DNA from: Naumannella cuiyingiana
Lineage (GTDB): Bacteria > Actinomycetota > Actinomycetes > Propionibacteriales > Propionibacteriaceae
NCBI RefSeq assembly: GCF_013408305.1
Contig: NZ_JACBZS010000001.1
Span: 186,001-250,000, forward strand
Reading direction: 5' to 3'
DNA: 64,000 bases
Part shown: one piece after another, positions 17,227 through 28,495 of the stretch
How positions within the stretch are numbered: position 1 is the first letter of the stretch
Layout of the letters: the number at the start of each line of letters is the position of its first letter
Program-made: the position numbers and the translations under genes
The notes under the pieces: model-generated
Told to the model about the DNA's origin: nothing
What the model saw: the letters and a program-made list of their open reading frames with translations, nothing else
Databases searched by the model: none

Positions 17227-18516
17227 TCAGGCGATCGCTGCCCGGCGGGCGCGGACGAAGCCGAGCACGCCGAGCAGGGTGCCGGCGGCGAGCAGCGCTC
17301 CACCGCCGAACACGAGCAGGCTGACCAGGGGGCTGAAGGCGCTGGCCAGCAGCAATCCCGAGGTCTGCGGGGCGAGCACCGCGCCGATCCGCCCGACGCC
17401 CAGGGCCCAGCCGAGCCCGGTACCGCGCAGGTGGGCCGGCAGCGAGGAGGTGATCGCGGCGATGATCAGGCACTGCGTGCCGTGGGTACCGATGCCGGCC
17501 AGCACCAGCGCCGCGTAGACCGCCGGGGTGGGCAGATCGGCGACGAAGATCGCGATCAGCGCGGCGCCGGCGATCACCGCCGCGATGATCGCCGACGGCA
17601 CCGGACCGAAGCGGTCGCCGGCCCAGGCAGTGATCAGCGACCCGGCAACGGCGCCGAGATTGAGGGCGAGCGTGAACGACAGGGCCGAGCCGAGATCGAA
17701 ACCGGAGTCGCCCATGATCTTGGGCAACTGCGTGCCGAGGCCGTACCACGCGAACAAGGTGGCGAAGGAGGCCGCCGCGAAGAGCAGACTGGCCCCCAGG
17801 TAGGGCGCGCGCAGCAGGGTCCCGAAGCCCGCCTTCTCCGCGCCGGGCGCGCGAGCCTGCAGGGTCTCCGGGATCACCCGGGCACCGATCGGCACCAGGA
17901 CGACCGCCGCGATCAACGCGATCCCGAACATCGGCCGCCAACCGGCCGCGGGGATCACCGCCATTCCCGAGGTGGCGGCGATCACGCCGCCGATCGGCAC
18001 GCCGGACATCATCAAGGTGGCGACCATCGCGCGCCAGCGCGGACCGACCAGTTCGGCGGCCAGTGCGTTCGCGGTCGGCACGAGGCCACCGAGACCGATG
18101 CCGGCGATCAGCCGGAAGGCTCCGAACATCACCGGCCCGGTGGCGAGCGCACAGGCCGCCGTGAACACGGAGAAGATCAACGCACACGCGAGAATGGCGC
18201 GCTTGCGGCCAAGGCTGTCGGCGATCCGGCCGGCGGCGAGCGCGCCGATCATCATGCCGATGAAGACCATCGACCCGATGGTGCCGGCGGAGGCGGCGTT
18301 CAGCCCCCATCCGGTCGCGTTGATCAACTGGTTCTGGACCGACCCGTAGACGATCAGGTCGTAGCCGTCGCAGACCACCAGCAACCAGCACACGGCCACG
18401 GCGGCGAGCGCCTGCCGGGAACCGGGCACGACCGCGGGCGAACCGGTGGACGGCGAATCGGTGGCCGGCGGGGCGGCGGGTGTGGCGGCGGTGCGCTCAT
18501 CATCGAGTCGACTCAT
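17227..18516 (-). CDS. genK: Aromatic acid:H+ symporter, probable gentisate transporter
   Basis: 429 residues with about 12 transmembrane helices. The AAHS-family signature DGYDLIVYG is in helix 1 and the MFS loop motif GRIADSLGRKRAI lies between helices 2 and 3. It sits divergently 48 bp from an IclR regulator and beside gentisate ring-cleavage genes, the same context as GenK of Corynebacterium glutamicum. Uptake of gentisate or a 3-hydroxybenzoate-type precursor is the inferred role. The palindrome at 18558 probably controls it together with the regulator. Confidence 0.85.
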   Translation of the reverse strand: MSRLDDERTAATPAAPPATDSPSTGSPAVVPGSRQALAAVAVCWLLVVCDGYDLIVYGSVQNQLINATGWGLNAASAGTIGSMVFIGMMIGALAAGRIADSLGRKRAILACALIFSVFTAACALATGPVMFGAFRLIAGIGLGGLVPTANALAAELVGPRWRAMVATLMMSGVPIGGVIAATSGMAVIPAAGWRPMFGIALIAAVVLVPIGARVIPETLQARAPGAEKAGFGTLLRAPYLGASLLFAAASFATLFAWYGLGTQLPKIMGDSGFDLGSALSFTLALNLGAVAGSLITAWAGDRFGPVPSAIIAAVIAGAALIAIFVADLPTPAVYAALVLAGIGTHGTQCLIIAAITSSLPAHLRGTGLGWALGVGRIGAVLAPQTSGLLLASAFSPLVSLLVFGGGALLAAGTLLGVLGFVRARRAAIA

Positions 18517-18552
18517 GGCGCACAGAGTTCACCACGCGCGGCTGCCGACGGC

Positions 18553-18572
18553 TAACATTCTGATATGCAGAA
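18553..18572. promoter_or_regulatory. Leaderless genR promoter with IclR-type operator
   Basis: TAACAT (18553-18558) lies 6 nt before the regulator's ATG, so the transcript should begin at or near the start codon. The palindrome TTCTG-N5-CAGAA (18558-18572) overlaps the end of this box and spans the ATG. The same palindrome occurs upstream of the gentisate dioxygenase gene. Confidence 0.6.
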
Positions 18573-19365
18573 ACACCCGGTCCGCACCAGGCCGACCTAC
18601 CTGCCCGAGTCGGTCGACCACGCCCTGGTACTGATCGAACTGCTCCGCGACACCGGGAGCCTCCGGGTCTCCGAGGCCGCCGTCGAGCTCGGCGTCGCCC
18701 CCTCGACCGCCCACCGGCTGCTCTCGGCGCTGGTCTATCGCGGTTTCGCCACCCAGGACGAGTCCCGGCGCTATCTGCCCGGGCCGGCGGTCGGGCTCGG
18801 CCCGGCGAAGCAGCGCTGGACCAGGGAACTGCGCTCGCTGGTCAGCCCCTACCTCGAGGCGCTGTCCTACCGGCTCGACGAGACGACCAACCTGCTGGTG
18901 CGGATCGGCACGAAGGTCCGCTTCCTGAGTACGGCCGAGGGCAGCCAGGCCCTGCGGGTCGGCGACCGCCAGGGCTTTGCCCTGCCGGCCCATCGCGCGT
19001 CGGCGGGCCGCGCCATCCTCGCCGAACTGCCCTGGCCGACCGTGCGCCACCTGTTCACGGGCGCGGCCGCCGAGCTGGCCGGCGATCGGCTCGACGAGGA
19101 CGGGCTGCAGCACCTGCGTACCCAGCTCGACGACGCCCGCGAGCGCCGCTACGCGATCAACGTCGACGGAACCGAGGAGGGCGTCAGCGCGATCGGCATC
19201 GCGCTGCACGATTCCCGCGGTACCGCCATCGCGGGGCTCACCGTCACCGTGCCGACGCGGCGTTTCGAGGCGGTGCACACGCCCCGCACCCTGCGCGCGG
19301 TGATGGAGGTGGGCCGCTCCATCGACGGGGAGCTGCGCCAGGCGGGCCTGACCGCCGACGACTGA
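18565..19365 (+). CDS. genR: IclR-family regulator of gentisate catabolism
   Basis: 266 residues. The N-terminal winged helix-turn-helix (SVDHALVLIELL, VSEAAVELGVAPSTAHRLL) is followed by the IclR ligand-binding domain (ETTNLLVRIG, AHRASAGRAILAEL, YAINVDGTEEGVSAIGIAL). It lies between the transporter (divergent) and the ring-cleavage genes, matching GenR of C. glutamicum. No other in-frame start is available, so the ATG at 18565 is used although an operator covers it. Autoregulation is likely. Confidence 0.88.
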   Translation: MQKHPVRTRPTYLPESVDHALVLIELLRDTGSLRVSEAAVELGVAPSTAHRLLSALVYRGFATQDESRRYLPGPAVGLGPAKQRWTRELRSLVSPYLEALSYRLDETTNLLVRIGTKVRFLSTAEGSQALRVGDRQGFALPAHRASAGRAILAELPWPTVRHLFTGAAAELAGDRLDEDGLQHLRTQLDDARERRYAINVDGTEEGVSAIGIALHDSRGTAIAGLTVTVPTRRFEAVHTPRTLRAVMEVGRSIDGELRQAGLTADD

Positions 19366-19394
19366 CGGCTGCTCTGTTCAGACGGAGGCATGAG

Positions 19395-19409
19395 TTCTGT
19401 GGTGCAGAA
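19395..19409. promoter_or_regulatory. Second IclR-type operator
   Basis: TTCTG-TGGTG-CAGAA is the same 5+5+5 palindrome as at 18558. It lies 72 nt upstream of the gentisate dioxygenase start, in the only promoter-sized gap of the catabolic operon. Confidence 0.6.
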
Positions 19410-19481
19410 TCCTCCCCGGAGACCTCGGATCCGCGCCTAGTCTCGCGACTCGCCCCGTCCGGACTCCCCAGGAGGTCATCG

Positions 19482-20600
19482 GTGACCCCGACCAGCAATT
19501 CCACCGCCCCCGATCGCCCCGCGAACGTGATGACTCCCCCGACGGCCGCCGAGGCCGCGGAGCTGGACGCGTTGTATGCCCGGATGGGCGCGGAGAACAT
19601 GATTCCGCTGTGGACCGAGATCGGCGACCTGATGCCGCAGACTCCGCGCCCGGCCGCGGTGCCGCACGTCTGGCGCTGGTCGACGCTGCTGCCGATCGCC
19701 GAGGACGCGGGCCGGCTGGTGCCGGTCGGTCGCGGCGGCGAGCGCCGGGCGATCGCCCTGGCCAATCCCGGCCTGGGCGGCCGGCCGTACGCGACGCCGA
19801 CCCTGTGGGCGGCCATCCAGTACCTCGGCGGTCACGAGGTCGCGCCCGAACACCGCCACTCGCAGAACGCCTTCCGGTTCGTCGTCGAGGGTGAGGGCGT
19901 GTGGACCGTGGTGAACGGCGACCCGGTCGCCATGCGCCGCGGTGACTTCCTGCTCACCCCGGGCTGGAACTTCCACGGTCACCACAACGAGACCGATGCG
20001 CCGATGGCCTGGATCGACGGCCTCGACATCCCGTTCGTGCACTACACCGACACCACGTTCTTCGAGTTCGGCATCGACCGGGTCACCGACGAGGCCACTC
20101 CCCCGGTGTCTCGCTCGGAGCGGCTGTGGGCGCACCCGGGCCTGCGGCCGCTGTCCGGGCTCGACGACACGGTGAACTCGCCGATCGCGGCGTACCGCTG
20201 GGAGCACACCGACGCCGCCCTGGCCGAGCAGCTCGCCCTGGAGGACGAGGGGCAGCCCGCCACGGTCGAGTTGGGGCATGCCGCGGTGCGCTTCGTGAAC
20301 CCGACCACCGGCGGCGACGTGATGCCGACCATCCGTGCCGAGTTCCATCGACTGCGCCCCGGCGCATCGACCGCGACCACCCGCGAGGCCGCCTCCTCGG
20401 TTTACCAGGTCTTCGACGGCGAGGGCACGGTCAGCCTCGGCGGCACCGAGCATCGCGTCGGCACCGGCGACATGTTCGTGGTTCCCTCCTGGGTGCCGTT
20501 CACCGCGCAGACCGATGCCGGCCTCGACCTGTTCCGCTTCGGCGACCAGCCGATCAGCGAGCGACTCGGGCTGGCGCGTACCCATGTCCAGCGGCCGTGA
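19482..20600 (+). CDS. nagI: Gentisate 1,2-dioxygenase
   Basis: 372 residues, two cupin domains. It opens the ring of gentisate with O2 and Fe(II) to give maleylpyruvate. Family features: IPLWTEIGDLMPQTP, then the first cupin with the metal site PEHRHSQNAFRFVVEGEG, and a second cupin near residues 270-360. The GTG at 19482 is preceded by AGGAGG with a 6-nt gap, which fixes the start. First gene of the operon with the hydrolase and isomerase; likely controlled by the IclR protein through the palindrome upstream. Salicylate dioxygenase activity is a less likely alternative. Confidence 0.9.
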   Translation: MTPTSNSTAPDRPANVMTPPTAAEAAELDALYARMGAENMIPLWTEIGDLMPQTPRPAAVPHVWRWSTLLPIAEDAGRLVPVGRGGERRAIALANPGLGGRPYATPTLWAAIQYLGGHEVAPEHRHSQNAFRFVVEGEGVWTVVNGDPVAMRRGDFLLTPGWNFHGHHNETDAPMAWIDGLDIPFVHYTDTTFFEFGIDRVTDEATPPVSRSERLWAHPGLRPLSGLDDTVNSPIAAYRWEHTDAALAEQLALEDEGQPATVELGHAAVRFVNPTTGGDVMPTIRAEFHRLRPGASTATTREAASSVYQVFDGEGTVSLGGTEHRVGTGDMFVVPSWVPFTAQTDAGLDLFRFGDQPISERLGLARTHVQRP

Positions 20601-20666
20601 AACACCGGCCGCGCTGACCTCCCGCCAGCACCGATCCCCGTCCCGGAACCGAAGGAAGAGACCCAC

Positions 20667-21485
20667 GTGAAGCTTGCCACCCTGCGCCTGCCCGGCCGGA
20701 CCGCCGCCGCCCGCCTCGACGGCGACGAGTTCGTCGAGACGCAGGCCACCGATGTCGGCGCGCTGCTCGCCGACGCCGACTGGGCGCAGGCGGCGGCCGC
20801 GGCGAACGGCCCGCGGCACGCCGCAGCCACGGCCGATCTGGCCCCGGTCGTGCCGCACCCGTCCAAGATCATCTGCGTCGGGCTGAACTACCGCACGCAC
20901 ATCCTGGAGATGGGTCGCGACCTGCCGGAGTACCCGACGCTGTTCGCCAAGTTCACCGACACCCTGACCGGCCCGAACGATCCGGTCGAGGTGCCCGCCG
21001 AGGATCCCGAGGTCGACTGGGAGGCCGAACTGGTGGTGGTGATCGGCAAGGAGGGCCGGCGGATCGACGAGACCGAGGCGCTCGGCCACATCGCCGGTTA
21101 CACCGTGGCGAACGACATCTCGATGCGTGGCTGGCAGTTCCGGACCAAGGAGTGGTTGCAGGGCAAGGCCTGGCAGGCCAGCACGCCGCTCGGCCCGGTG
21201 CTCGCGACCCCGGACGAGTTGGGCCGCAGCGCGCGGGTCTCGACCACGGTGAACGGCCACGTCATGCAGGATGCGACCATCGGCGACCTCGTCTTCGGGC
21301 CCGCCGCGCTGGTGGCCTATGTCTCGACCATGACGGTGCTCCGGCCCGGCGACCTGATCCTGACCGGCACCACCGGCGGCGTCGGCCGCGCCCGCAAGCC
21401 GCCGGTCTACCTGCGGCCCGGCGATGAGGTGATCACCGCGGTAGGCGGGATCGGCGAGCTGCGCACGCCGATGGTCGCCGGCTGA
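20667..21485 (+). CDS. nagK: Fumarylpyruvate hydrolase (FAH family)
   Basis: 272 residues. A fumarylacetoacetate-hydrolase fold with the metal-binding pattern CVGLNYRTH, then ExE residues in DPEVDWEAELVVVIG, and YTVANDISMRGWQ. In this operon it should split fumarylpyruvate into fumarate and pyruvate. GTG at 20667 has AAGGAAG about 9 nt upstream. Its stop overlaps the next ATG by one base. Confidence 0.88.
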   Translation: MKLATLRLPGRTAAARLDGDEFVETQATDVGALLADADWAQAAAAANGPRHAAATADLAPVVPHPSKIICVGLNYRTHILEMGRDLPEYPTLFAKFTDTLTGPNDPVEVPAEDPEVDWEAELVVVIGKEGRRIDETEALGHIAGYTVANDISMRGWQFRTKEWLQGKAWQASTPLGPVLATPDELGRSARVSTTVNGHVMQDATIGDLVFGPAALVAYVSTMTVLRPGDLILTGTTGGVGRARKPPVYLRPGDEVITAVGGIGELRTPMVAG

Positions 21486-22201
21486 TGGGGGCGCGCACGG
21501 ACCTCGTCACCGATCCGGCCGTGCGGGCGGACCTGCTGCTTGCGCGGCGCGGCACCTCGTTCTGGGCCCGCGAGCTGTCGCGGGTCCCGGACGCCGGGCT
21601 CGACGAGCCGAGCGGCCTGCCCGGTTGGTCGCGGCGCGCGCTCGTCGCGCATGTCGGCTACAACGCGCGGGCGATCGGCCGGCTGGTCGAGTGGGCGACC
21701 ACCGGGGTCGAGACGCCGATGTATGCCTCGCCGCAGGCCCGCAACGAAGAGATCGAGATCGGTGCGACGCTCCCGCCGCACGCGCTGCGACACCTGTCCG
21801 AGCACGCCGCGATCAGCCTGGACGTGCAGTGGCGCGACGCGCCACCCACGGCATGGTCTGCTCCCGTGCGTACGGCGCAGGGCCGCACGGTGCCGCTGTC
21901 CGCCACGCCGTGGATGCGGATCCGCGAGGTCTGGCTGCATGCCGTGGACCTGCGGACGGGCGCGACGCTGGCCCAACTGCCCGGCGAGCTCGCCGACCGG
22001 CTGCTCGCCGATGTCGTCGCGACCTGGGATCGCAAGGGTGTGGGCGCGGGTCTCGCGCTGGTCGACACCGATTCCGGCGCTCGGTACGCCACCGCCGGCC
22101 CGCTCACCCGTGAGGTGGCGGCCCCGCGTACCGCACTGCTCGGCTGGGCCACCGGCCGCGCCGATCTCCCCGGTGAGGAGCCGGCGCCGGCCTGGCTCTG
22201 A
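21485..22201 (+). CDS. Mycothiol-dependent maleylpyruvate isomerase
   Basis: 238 residues of the MDMPI/DinB fold. The zinc-binding triad is visible as H in LVAHVGYNARA plus E and H in REVWLHAVDL. The enzyme converts maleylpyruvate to fumarylpyruvate using mycothiol, so the host makes mycothiol. It is coupled to the hydrolase gene and completes the gentisate pathway. Confidence 0.88.
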   Translation: MGARTDLVTDPAVRADLLLARRGTSFWARELSRVPDAGLDEPSGLPGWSRRALVAHVGYNARAIGRLVEWATTGVETPMYASPQARNEEIEIGATLPPHALRHLSEHAAISLDVQWRDAPPTAWSAPVRTAQGRTVPLSATPWMRIREVWLHAVDLRTGATLAQLPGELADRLLADVVATWDRKGVGAGLALVDTDSGARYATAGPLTREVAAPRTALLGWATGRADLPGEEPAPAWL

Positions 22202-22228
22202 GCGCACGACCCGCGGCGGCCGCCTCGC

Positions 22229-23695
22229 TCAGACGGTGATCGGCCGCTCGTGCGGGCCGATCGGCCGGGGCAGCTTCGTCTCGCCCGAGAGGTAACGATC
22301 GACCTCGGCGGCGCAGGCCCGGCCCTCGGCGATCGCCCAGACGATCAGGGACTGGCCGCGACCCGCGTCGCCGCAGCAGTACACCCCCGGCACCGACGTG
22401 CGGTAGGTCTCGTCGCGAGCGACGTTGCCGCGCTCGTCCAGTGCGGTGTTGAGCTGCCGGGTGATCGAATCGGTCTCCGGTCCGGAGAAGCCGATCGCCA
22501 ACAGCACCAGGTCGGCCGGGAGCTCGCGCTCGGAATCCGGCCTCGCCTCCCACTGCCCGTTCACCCGCCGGCCCTCGCTGAGCCGGATCGCCCGGACATT
22601 GCCCTCGCCGTCGTCGACGAACTCGGCGGTGTTCAGCGCGTACTGGCGCTCGCCGCCCTCCTCGTTGGCCGCCGCGACCCGCAGGATCCGCGGATAGGTC
22701 GGCCAGGGTTCGTGATCGGCGCGCCCGCCCGGCGGCTCGGGGTGGATGTCGAGCTGGGTGACGCTGGCCGCCCCCTGGCGCAGCGCCGTGCCGAGACAGT
22801 CGGTGCCGGTGTCGCCGCCGCCGACGATCACCACATGCCTGCCCTCGGCACTGATCTGGTCCGGCACCTCCTCGCCGCGGGCGGCCCGGTTGCCCTGCGG
22901 CAGGTAGTCCATCGCCTGGTGCACGCCGTTCAGGTCACGGCCGGGCACCGGCACCTCGCGCGGCACGGTCGCGCCGGTGGCAACGATCACCACGTCGTAG
23001 CGCCGCTTCAGGTCGCGCCAGGAGACGTCGACGCCGACCTCGGTGTCGCAGCGGAAGATGGTGCCCTCGGCGCGCATCTGCTCCAGCCGTCGCTCGAGCA
23101 CCGCGGTCTCCTGCTTGAACTCCGGGATGCCGTAGCGCATCAGCCCGCCCGGCGCGTCGTCGCGCTCGATCACGGCCACGGTGTGCCCGGCGCGGGTCAA
23201 CTGCTGGGCGGCGGCCAGCCCGGCGGGACCGGAACCGACCACGGCGACGGTACGCCCGGTGTGCCAGTCGGCCACCTGCGGGCGTACCCGGTCCTCGGCG
23301 AAGCCGCGGTCGATGATCGACACCTCGACGTTCTTGATCGTCACCGGGTCGTCGCTGATCGCCACCACGCACGCCGACTCGCACGGCGCCGGGCACAGCC
23401 GACCGGTGAACTCGGGGAAGTTGTTGGTCGCGTGCAGGCGCTCCAGCGCGCGATCCCACTCGCCGCGCCAGACCAGATCGTTCCACTCCGGGATCAGGTT
23501 GCCCAGCGGGCAACCCGTGTGACAGAAGGGAATCCCGCAGTCCATGCACCGGCCGGCCTGCTCGGAGATGATCGGCAGCAGCGCCCGCCCGGGTCCGCCG
23601 GGATAGACCTCGCCCCAGTCGCCCAGCCGCTCGGCGACGGGCCGGCGCTGCGCGTGCTCTGCGCCGTGCTTCATGAATCCGCGCGGATCACCCAT
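22229..23695 (-). CDS. gltD: Glutamate synthase small subunit
   Basis: 488 residues. The N-terminal cysteine clusters for 4Fe-4S centres are in [16 protein letters not shown] and CPAPCESAC. An FAD-binding [10 protein letters not shown] motif follows, then the NADPH site [11 protein letters not shown]. It passes electrons from NADPH to GltB. The ATG at 23695 overlaps the end of gltB by 8 nt, so the subunits are made from one message. Confidence 0.97.
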   Translation of the reverse strand: MGDPRGFMKHGAEHAQRRPVAERLGDWGEVYPGGPGRALLPIISEQAGRCMDCGIPFCHTGCPLGNLIPEWNDLVWRGEWDRALERLHATNNFPEFTGRLCPAPCESACVVAISDDPVTIKNVEVSIIDRGFAEDRVRPQVADWHTGRTVAVVGSGPAGLAAAQQLTRAGHTVAVIERDDAPGGLMRYGIPEFKQETAVLERRLEQMRAEGTIFRCDTEVGVDVSWRDLKRRYDVVIVATGATVPREVPVPGRDLNGVHQAMDYLPQGNRAARGEEVPDQISAEGRHVVIVGGGDTGTDCLGTALRQGAASVTQLDIHPEPPGGRADHEPWPTYPRILRVAAANEEGGERQYALNTAEFVDDGEGNVRAIRLSEGRRVNGQWEARPDSERELPADLVLLAIGFSGPETDSITRQLNTALDERGNVARDETYRTSVPGVYCCGDAGRGQSLIVWAIAEGRACAAEVDRYLSGETKLPRPIGPHERPITV

Positions 23696-26600
23696 TGGCC
23701 GCCTCCATCATCCGGATCGTCGTGGCCTGCTCGTCCAGGCCCTCGGCCTGCGCGGATTCCCGGGCGGCCAGCACCCGGGCGTAGTCGCGCGGCAGCACCT
23801 TGGTCAGCCGCCGGGCCAGCTCGGCATCCTCGGCGGCCAACAGTGCCGCGGCCACCGCCGAGCCGGTCTCCTCGGTGTGGCTGACCAGCAACTGCCGCAC
23901 CCGGGCAAGATCGTCCTCCTCCACCGGCAACGGGTCGACCAGCGCGGTGTTCAGCTTGTCCCGATCCAGGTCGAGCACATAGGCGACACCACCCGACATC
24001 CCGGCCGCGAAGTTGCGTCCGGTCGGTCCGATGATCAACACCTCGCCGCCCGTCATGTACTCGCAGCCATGATCACCGATGCCCTCGACCACCGCGACCG
24101 CCCCGGAATTGCGCACGCAGAAGCGTTCGCCGACCTTGCCGCGCAGGAAGAGCTGCCCGCTGGTCGCCCCGTAACCGATCACATTGCCGGCGATGATGTG
24201 CTCCTCGGCGACGAAGGCCGACGCCGAGTCCGGGCGTACCGTGATCCGGCCGCCGGACAGCCCCTTGCCGAGATAGTCGTTGGAGTCGCCGACCAGCCGC
24301 AGCGTGATCCCCGGGGGCAGGAAGGCGCCGAAGCTCTGCCCGCCGGAACCGCGCAGGGTCAGGTCGATGGTGTTGTCGGGCAGCCCACGGCCGTCGGTGG
24401 CCCTGGTCACCTGGTGACCGAGCATGGTGCCGACGGTGCGGTTGACATTGCGCACCGCGAGCTCGGCCTGCACCGGTTGGCCGGTACGCAGGGCCGGGCG
24501 CGCGATTTCGATCAGCTCGTTGTCCAGCGCATCAGCCAGGCCGTGGTCCTGCCCGATCACCGCGCGCAACGGCGCGCCGTCGGCGACCTCGGGCCGGTGC
24601 AGGATCGGGGTCAGGTCGAGCCCGTGCGTCTTCCAGTGCGCGACCGCGTCGCTGGTGTCCAACGCCTGCACCTGTCCGATCGCCTCGTCGAGGCTGCGGT
24701 AGCCGAGCGAGGCGAGGATCTCGCGTACCTCCTCCGCGATGAAGGTGAAGAAGTTGATCACGTGCTCGGCGCGACCGGTGTACTTCTTGCGCAGCTCGGG
24801 GTTCTGGGTGGCGATGCCGACCGGGCAGGTGTCGAGATGGCAGACCCGCATCAGGATGCAGCCCTCGACCACCAGCGGCGCGGTCGCGAAGCCGTACTCC
24901 TCCGCGCCGAGCAGCGCGGCGATCACCACATCGCGGCCGGTCTTCATCTGCCCGTCGACCTGGACCACGATCCGGTCCCGCAGGCCGTTCAGCAGCAGCG
25001 TCTGCTGCGTCTCGGCCAGGCCGAGTTCCCACGGACCGCCGGCGTGCTTGAGCGAGGTCAGCGGCGCGGCGCCGGTGCCGCCGTCGTGGCCGGAGATCAA
25101 CACCACGTCGGCCTTGGCCTTGGACACGCCCGCGGCGACCGTGCCGACGCCCGACTCGGCGACCAGCTTCACGTGCACCCGAGCCGCCGGATTGGCGTTC
25201 TTCAGGTCGTGGATGAGCTGTTTGAGGTCCTCGATCGAGTAGATGTCGTGGTGCGGGGGCGGGGAGATCAGCCCGACCCCGGGGGTCGAGTGCCGGGTCT
25301 GGGCGACCCACGGGTAGACCTTGGAGCCCGGCAACTGGCCGCCCTCCCCCGGCTTGGCTCCCTGGGCCATCTTGATCTGGATGTCCGTGGCATGGCTCAG
25401 GTAGTCCGAGGTGACGCCGAAGCGCCCGGAGGCGACCTGCTTGATCGCCGAGCAACGCTCGGGATCGCGCAGCCGCTCGGGATCCTCGCCGCCCTCGCCG
25501 GTGTTCGACTTCGCGCCGAGCCGGTTCATCGCGATCGCCAGGGTCTCGTGCGCCTCGGCGCTGATCGAGCCGTAGCTCATCGCACCGGTGGAGAAGCGCT
25601 TGACGATCTCGCTGACCGGCTCGACCTCCTCGATCGGCACGGGCTCGCGGTCGGGCGCGAAGCGCAACAGCCCGCGCAGGGTCATCAGCCGGTTGGCCTG
25701 GTCGTCGACCCGCGCGGTGTAGGTCTTGAAGATGTCGTAGCGGCCGGCCCGCGACGCGTGCTGCAGCCGGAAGACGGTCTCGGGGTCGAACAGGTGCGGC
25801 TCGCCCTCGCGGCGCCACTGGTACTCCCCGCCCGTCTCCAGCTCGCGGTGGGCGAGCGGGATGCCGTCCACCGGGTAGGAGGTGACGTGCCGGGACCGGA
25901 TCTCGCGGGCGATCTCGGGCAGTCCGATGCCGCCCAGCCTGGAGGTGGTGCCGGTGAAGTAGCGCTCGATCACGTCGGCGCCGAGTCCGTAGGCCTCGAA
26001 GATCTGCGCGCCGGTGTAGGAGGCGATCGTCGAGATGCCGATCTTGGACATCACCTTCAGCACGCCCTTGCCCAGCGCCTGCTTCAGGTTGCGCACCGCC
26101 TGCTCGGGGGTGACATCGACATAGAGGCCGTTGCGGGCGAGATCCTCCGCGGACTCGAACGCGAGGTAGGGGTTCACCGCGGCCGCGCCGTAGCCCATCA
26201 GCAGCGCGACGTGGTGCACCTCGCGGACGTCGCCGGCCTCGACCACCAGGCCGACCTTGGTCCGCGTCTTCTCCCGGACCAGGTGGTGGTGGATCGCGGC
26301 GGTGAGCAGCAGCGACGGGATGGGCGCCTTCACCGCATTGGAGTGCCGGTCGGACAACACGATGGTTCGCGCGCCGCCCTCGATGGCGTCGGAGACCTGC
26401 CGGCAGTACGCCTCGAGCGCACGCTCCAGCGACTCCGGTCCACCGTGCACGGAGTAGAGGCCGCGTACCACGTGCACGTCGTAGCCGGGCAGGTCGCCGT
26501 CGAGGTTGACGTGCCGGATCTTGGTCAGCTCGTCGTTGTCCAGGACGGGGAACGGGATCACCAACTGCCGACACGACGCGGGTCCGGGCTCGAGCAGGTT

Positions 26601-28256
26601 GTGTTCGGGGCCGATGGTGCCGGCGAGCGAGGTGACCAGTTCCTCACGGATCGCGTCCAGCGGCGGGTTGGTCACCTGGGCGAAGATCTGGGTGAAGTAG
26701 TCGAAGATCAGCCGGGGCCGGGCGCTGAGCGCGGCGATCGGCGCATCGGTGCCCATCGAGCCGATCGGCTCGGCCCCGGTGTTCGCCATCGGGGCGAGGA
26801 TCAGCCGCAGCTCCTCCTCGGTGTAGCCGAAGGTCTGCTGGCGCCGGGTCACCGAGGCGTGGCCGTGGATCGTGTGCTCGCGGTCGGGCAGGTCGGACAA
26901 CCGCAGCCGACCGGCGTGCAGCCACTCGCCGTACGGCGCGGCGCCCGCCAGTCCGTCCTTGATCTCGGCATCGGGCACGATCCGGTGCTCGTCGAGGTCG
27001 ACGAGGAACATCTGCCCGGGCTGCAGCCGGCCCTTGCGGACCACCCGCTCCGGGGCGATGTCCAGCACCCCGGCCTCGGAGGCCAATACCACCAGCCCGT
27101 CGTCGGTCACCCAGTACCGGCCGGGGCGCAGGCCGTTGCGATCCAGCACGGCGCCGATCTGCGTACCGTCGGTGAAGCAGATGCAGGCCGGGCCGTCCCA
27201 CGCCTCGATCAGGCAGGCGTGGAACTCGTAGAAGTCGCGCAGGGCCTGCGGCATCTCCGCGTTGTTCTCCCAGGCCTCCGGGATCATCATCAACACCGCA
27301 TGCGGCAGGGACCGGCCGCCCAGGTGGAGCAGTTCGAGCACCTCGTCGAAGGACGCGGCATCGGAGTGCTCGGGGGTGCAGATCGGGAACAGCCGTTCGA
27401 GGTCGCCCGGGATCAGGTCCGAGGCCAGCAGCTCCTCGCGCGCCCGCATCCAGTTGCGGTTGCCGCGGACGGTGTTGATCTCCCCGTTGTGGGCGATCAG
27501 CCGGTAGGGGTGGGCCCGGTCCCAGGACGGGAAGGTGTTGGTGGAGAACCGGGAATGGACGAGCGCGAGCGCGCTGGTGATCCGCTCGTCGTGCAGCTCG
27601 CCGAAGACCTGCTCGAGCTGCAGCGTGGTCAGCATCCCCTTGTAGACAAGGGTCCGGGCCGACAGCGAGGCGAAGTAGGTGTCCGCCTCGCGCTCGGCGC
27701 GCCGGCGGAGACAGAACGCGAGGCGGTCCAGCTCGATCCCGGCCGGGCGGGCGCCGCCGGCGGCCGGCGGGGCCGCGACGAGCAGGTGCTCGAAGTGCGG
27801 CATCGCGGCCGTGCTGACGGGGCTGAGGGTGTCGGTGCGGACGGGGACCACGCGCCAGCCGAGGACGACCAGCCCCTCCTCGGCCGCGAGCTCGGCGATC
27901 CGCGACCGGGCGGCCTCGCGTGCATCGGGATCGGCGGGCAGGAAGGCCAGCCCGACGGCGTAGCTGCCCGCCGGTGGCAGCTCGAAGTCGCACTCGGCAC
28001 GCAGGAAGGCGTCCGGAACCTGGATCAGGATGCCCGCGCCGTCGCCGGCGAGCTCGTCGGCCCCGGTGGCGCCACGGTGGTCCAGATTGCGCAGCGCCTC
28101 CAGGCCCTGGGCGACGATGCGGTGTTCGGGTACGCCGGACAGGGTGGCCACGAAGGCCACGCCGCAGGCGTCATGCTCGAACGCGGGATCGTAGAGCCCC
28201 TGCGCCGCGGGGGCGACACTCGGGAGGGGAAGGGCACCTTGCGGTGTCGCAACCAT
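23688..28256 (-). CDS. gltB: Glutamate synthase large subunit
   Basis: About 1522 residues. It forms two glutamates from 2-oxoglutarate and glutamine. The class II amidotransferase nucleophile is Cys31 in [10 protein letters not shown], implying removal of a 30-residue propeptide. The FMN/central domains follow. The 3Fe-4S cysteines are in [15 protein letters not shown], and a GXGXG beta-helix occurs at the C-terminus. I use the ATG at 28256, preceded by GGAGG; a GTG nine codons upstream is the alternative. The 239-bp region upstream of it holds the promoter, in which I cannot place boxes with confidence. Confidence 0.97.
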   Translation of the reverse strand: MVATPQGALPLPSVAPAAQGLYDPAFEHDACGVAFVATLSGVPEHRIVAQGLEALRNLDHRGATGADELAGDGAGILIQVPDAFLRAECDFELPPAGSYAVGLAFLPADPDAREAARSRIAELAAEEGLVVLGWRVVPVRTDTLSPVSTAAMPHFEHLLVAAPPAAGGARPAGIELDRLAFCLRRRAEREADTYFASLSARTLVYKGMLTTLQLEQVFGELHDERITSALALVHSRFSTNTFPSWDRAHPYRLIAHNGEINTVRGNRNWMRAREELLASDLIPGDLERLFPICTPEHSDAASFDEVLELLHLGGRSLPHAVLMMIPEAWENNAEMPQALRDFYEFHACLIEAWDGPACICFTDGTQIGAVLDRNGLRPGRYWVTDDGLVVLASEAGVLDIAPERVVRKGRLQPGQMFLVDLDEHRIVPDAEIKDGLAGAAPYGEWLHAGRLRLSDLPDREHTIHGHASVTRRQQTFGYTEEELRLILAPMANTGAEPIGSMGTDAPIAALSARPRLIFDYFTQIFAQVTNPPLDAIREELVTSLAGTIGPEHNLLEPGPASCRQLVIPFPVLDNDELTKIRHVNLDGDLPGYDVHVVRGLYSVHGGPESLERALEAYCRQVSDAIEGGARTIVLSDRHSNAVKAPIPSLLLTAAIHHHLVREKTRTKVGLVVEAGDVREVHHVALLMGYGAAAVNPYLAFESAEDLARNGLYVDVTPEQAVRNLKQALGKGVLKVMSKIGISTIASYTGAQIFEAYGLGADVIERYFTGTTSRLGGIGLPEIAREIRSRHVTSYPVDGIPLAHRELETGGEYQWRREGEPHLFDPETVFRLQHASRAGRYDIFKTYTARVDDQANRLMTLRGLLRFAPDREPVPIEEVEPVSEIVKRFSTGAMSYGSISAEAHETLAIAMNRLGAKSNTGEGGEDPERLRDPERCSAIKQVASGRFGVTSDYLSHATDIQIKMAQGAKPGEGGQLPGSKVYPWVAQTRHSTPGVGLISPPPHHDIYSIEDLKQLIHDLKNANPAARVHVKLVAESGVGTVAAGVSKAKADVVLISGHDGGTGAAPLTSLKHAGGPWELGLAETQQTLLLNGLRDRIVVQVDGQMKTGRDVVIAALLGAEEYGFATAPLVVEGCILMRVCHLDTCPVGIATQNPELRKKYTGRAEHVINFFTFIAEEVREILASLGYRSLDEAIGQVQALDTSDAVAHWKTHGLDLTPILHRPEVADGAPLRAVIGQDHGLADALDNELIEIARPALRTGQPVQAELAVRNVNRTVGTMLGHQVTRATDGRGLPDNTIDLTLRGSGGQSFGAFLPPGITLRLVGDSNDYLGKGLSGGRITVRPDSASAFVAEEHIIAGNVIGYGATSGQLFLRGKVGERFCVRNSGAVAVVEGIGDHGCEYMTGGEVLIIGPTGRNFAAGMSGGVAYVLDLDRDKLNTALVDPLPVEEDDLARVRQLLVSHTEETGSAVAAALLAAEDAELARRLTKVLPRDYARVLAARESAQAEGLDEQATTIRMMEAANG

Positions 28257-28495
28257 CTCGGACCTCCGTCCATCCGGGCACACGCGACCCGCCCGCGCCG
28301 ACCGCGATGTCGGCAGGGGCGCGGTGAGGTGCGCAATGGGAGCCGAGACTAACCAGTTGTCCCACGATCCGGAAAATGAGTCTCAGCCTTCGGGCGGCGC
28401 CGGTGGGTGCCGAGCGGGCGTGTCCGGCACGGGTACGCCGCACGCCCGCGCGCAGCATAGACCAGCGGGCCGGTCCTTCGCGCGGAGCGGGCCGC

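Noticed and set aside
23673-28352. Plus-strand open frame of 1559 codons antisense to gltB
   Set aside because: A shadow of gltB; the gltB translation carries all cofactor motifs while this frame has none.
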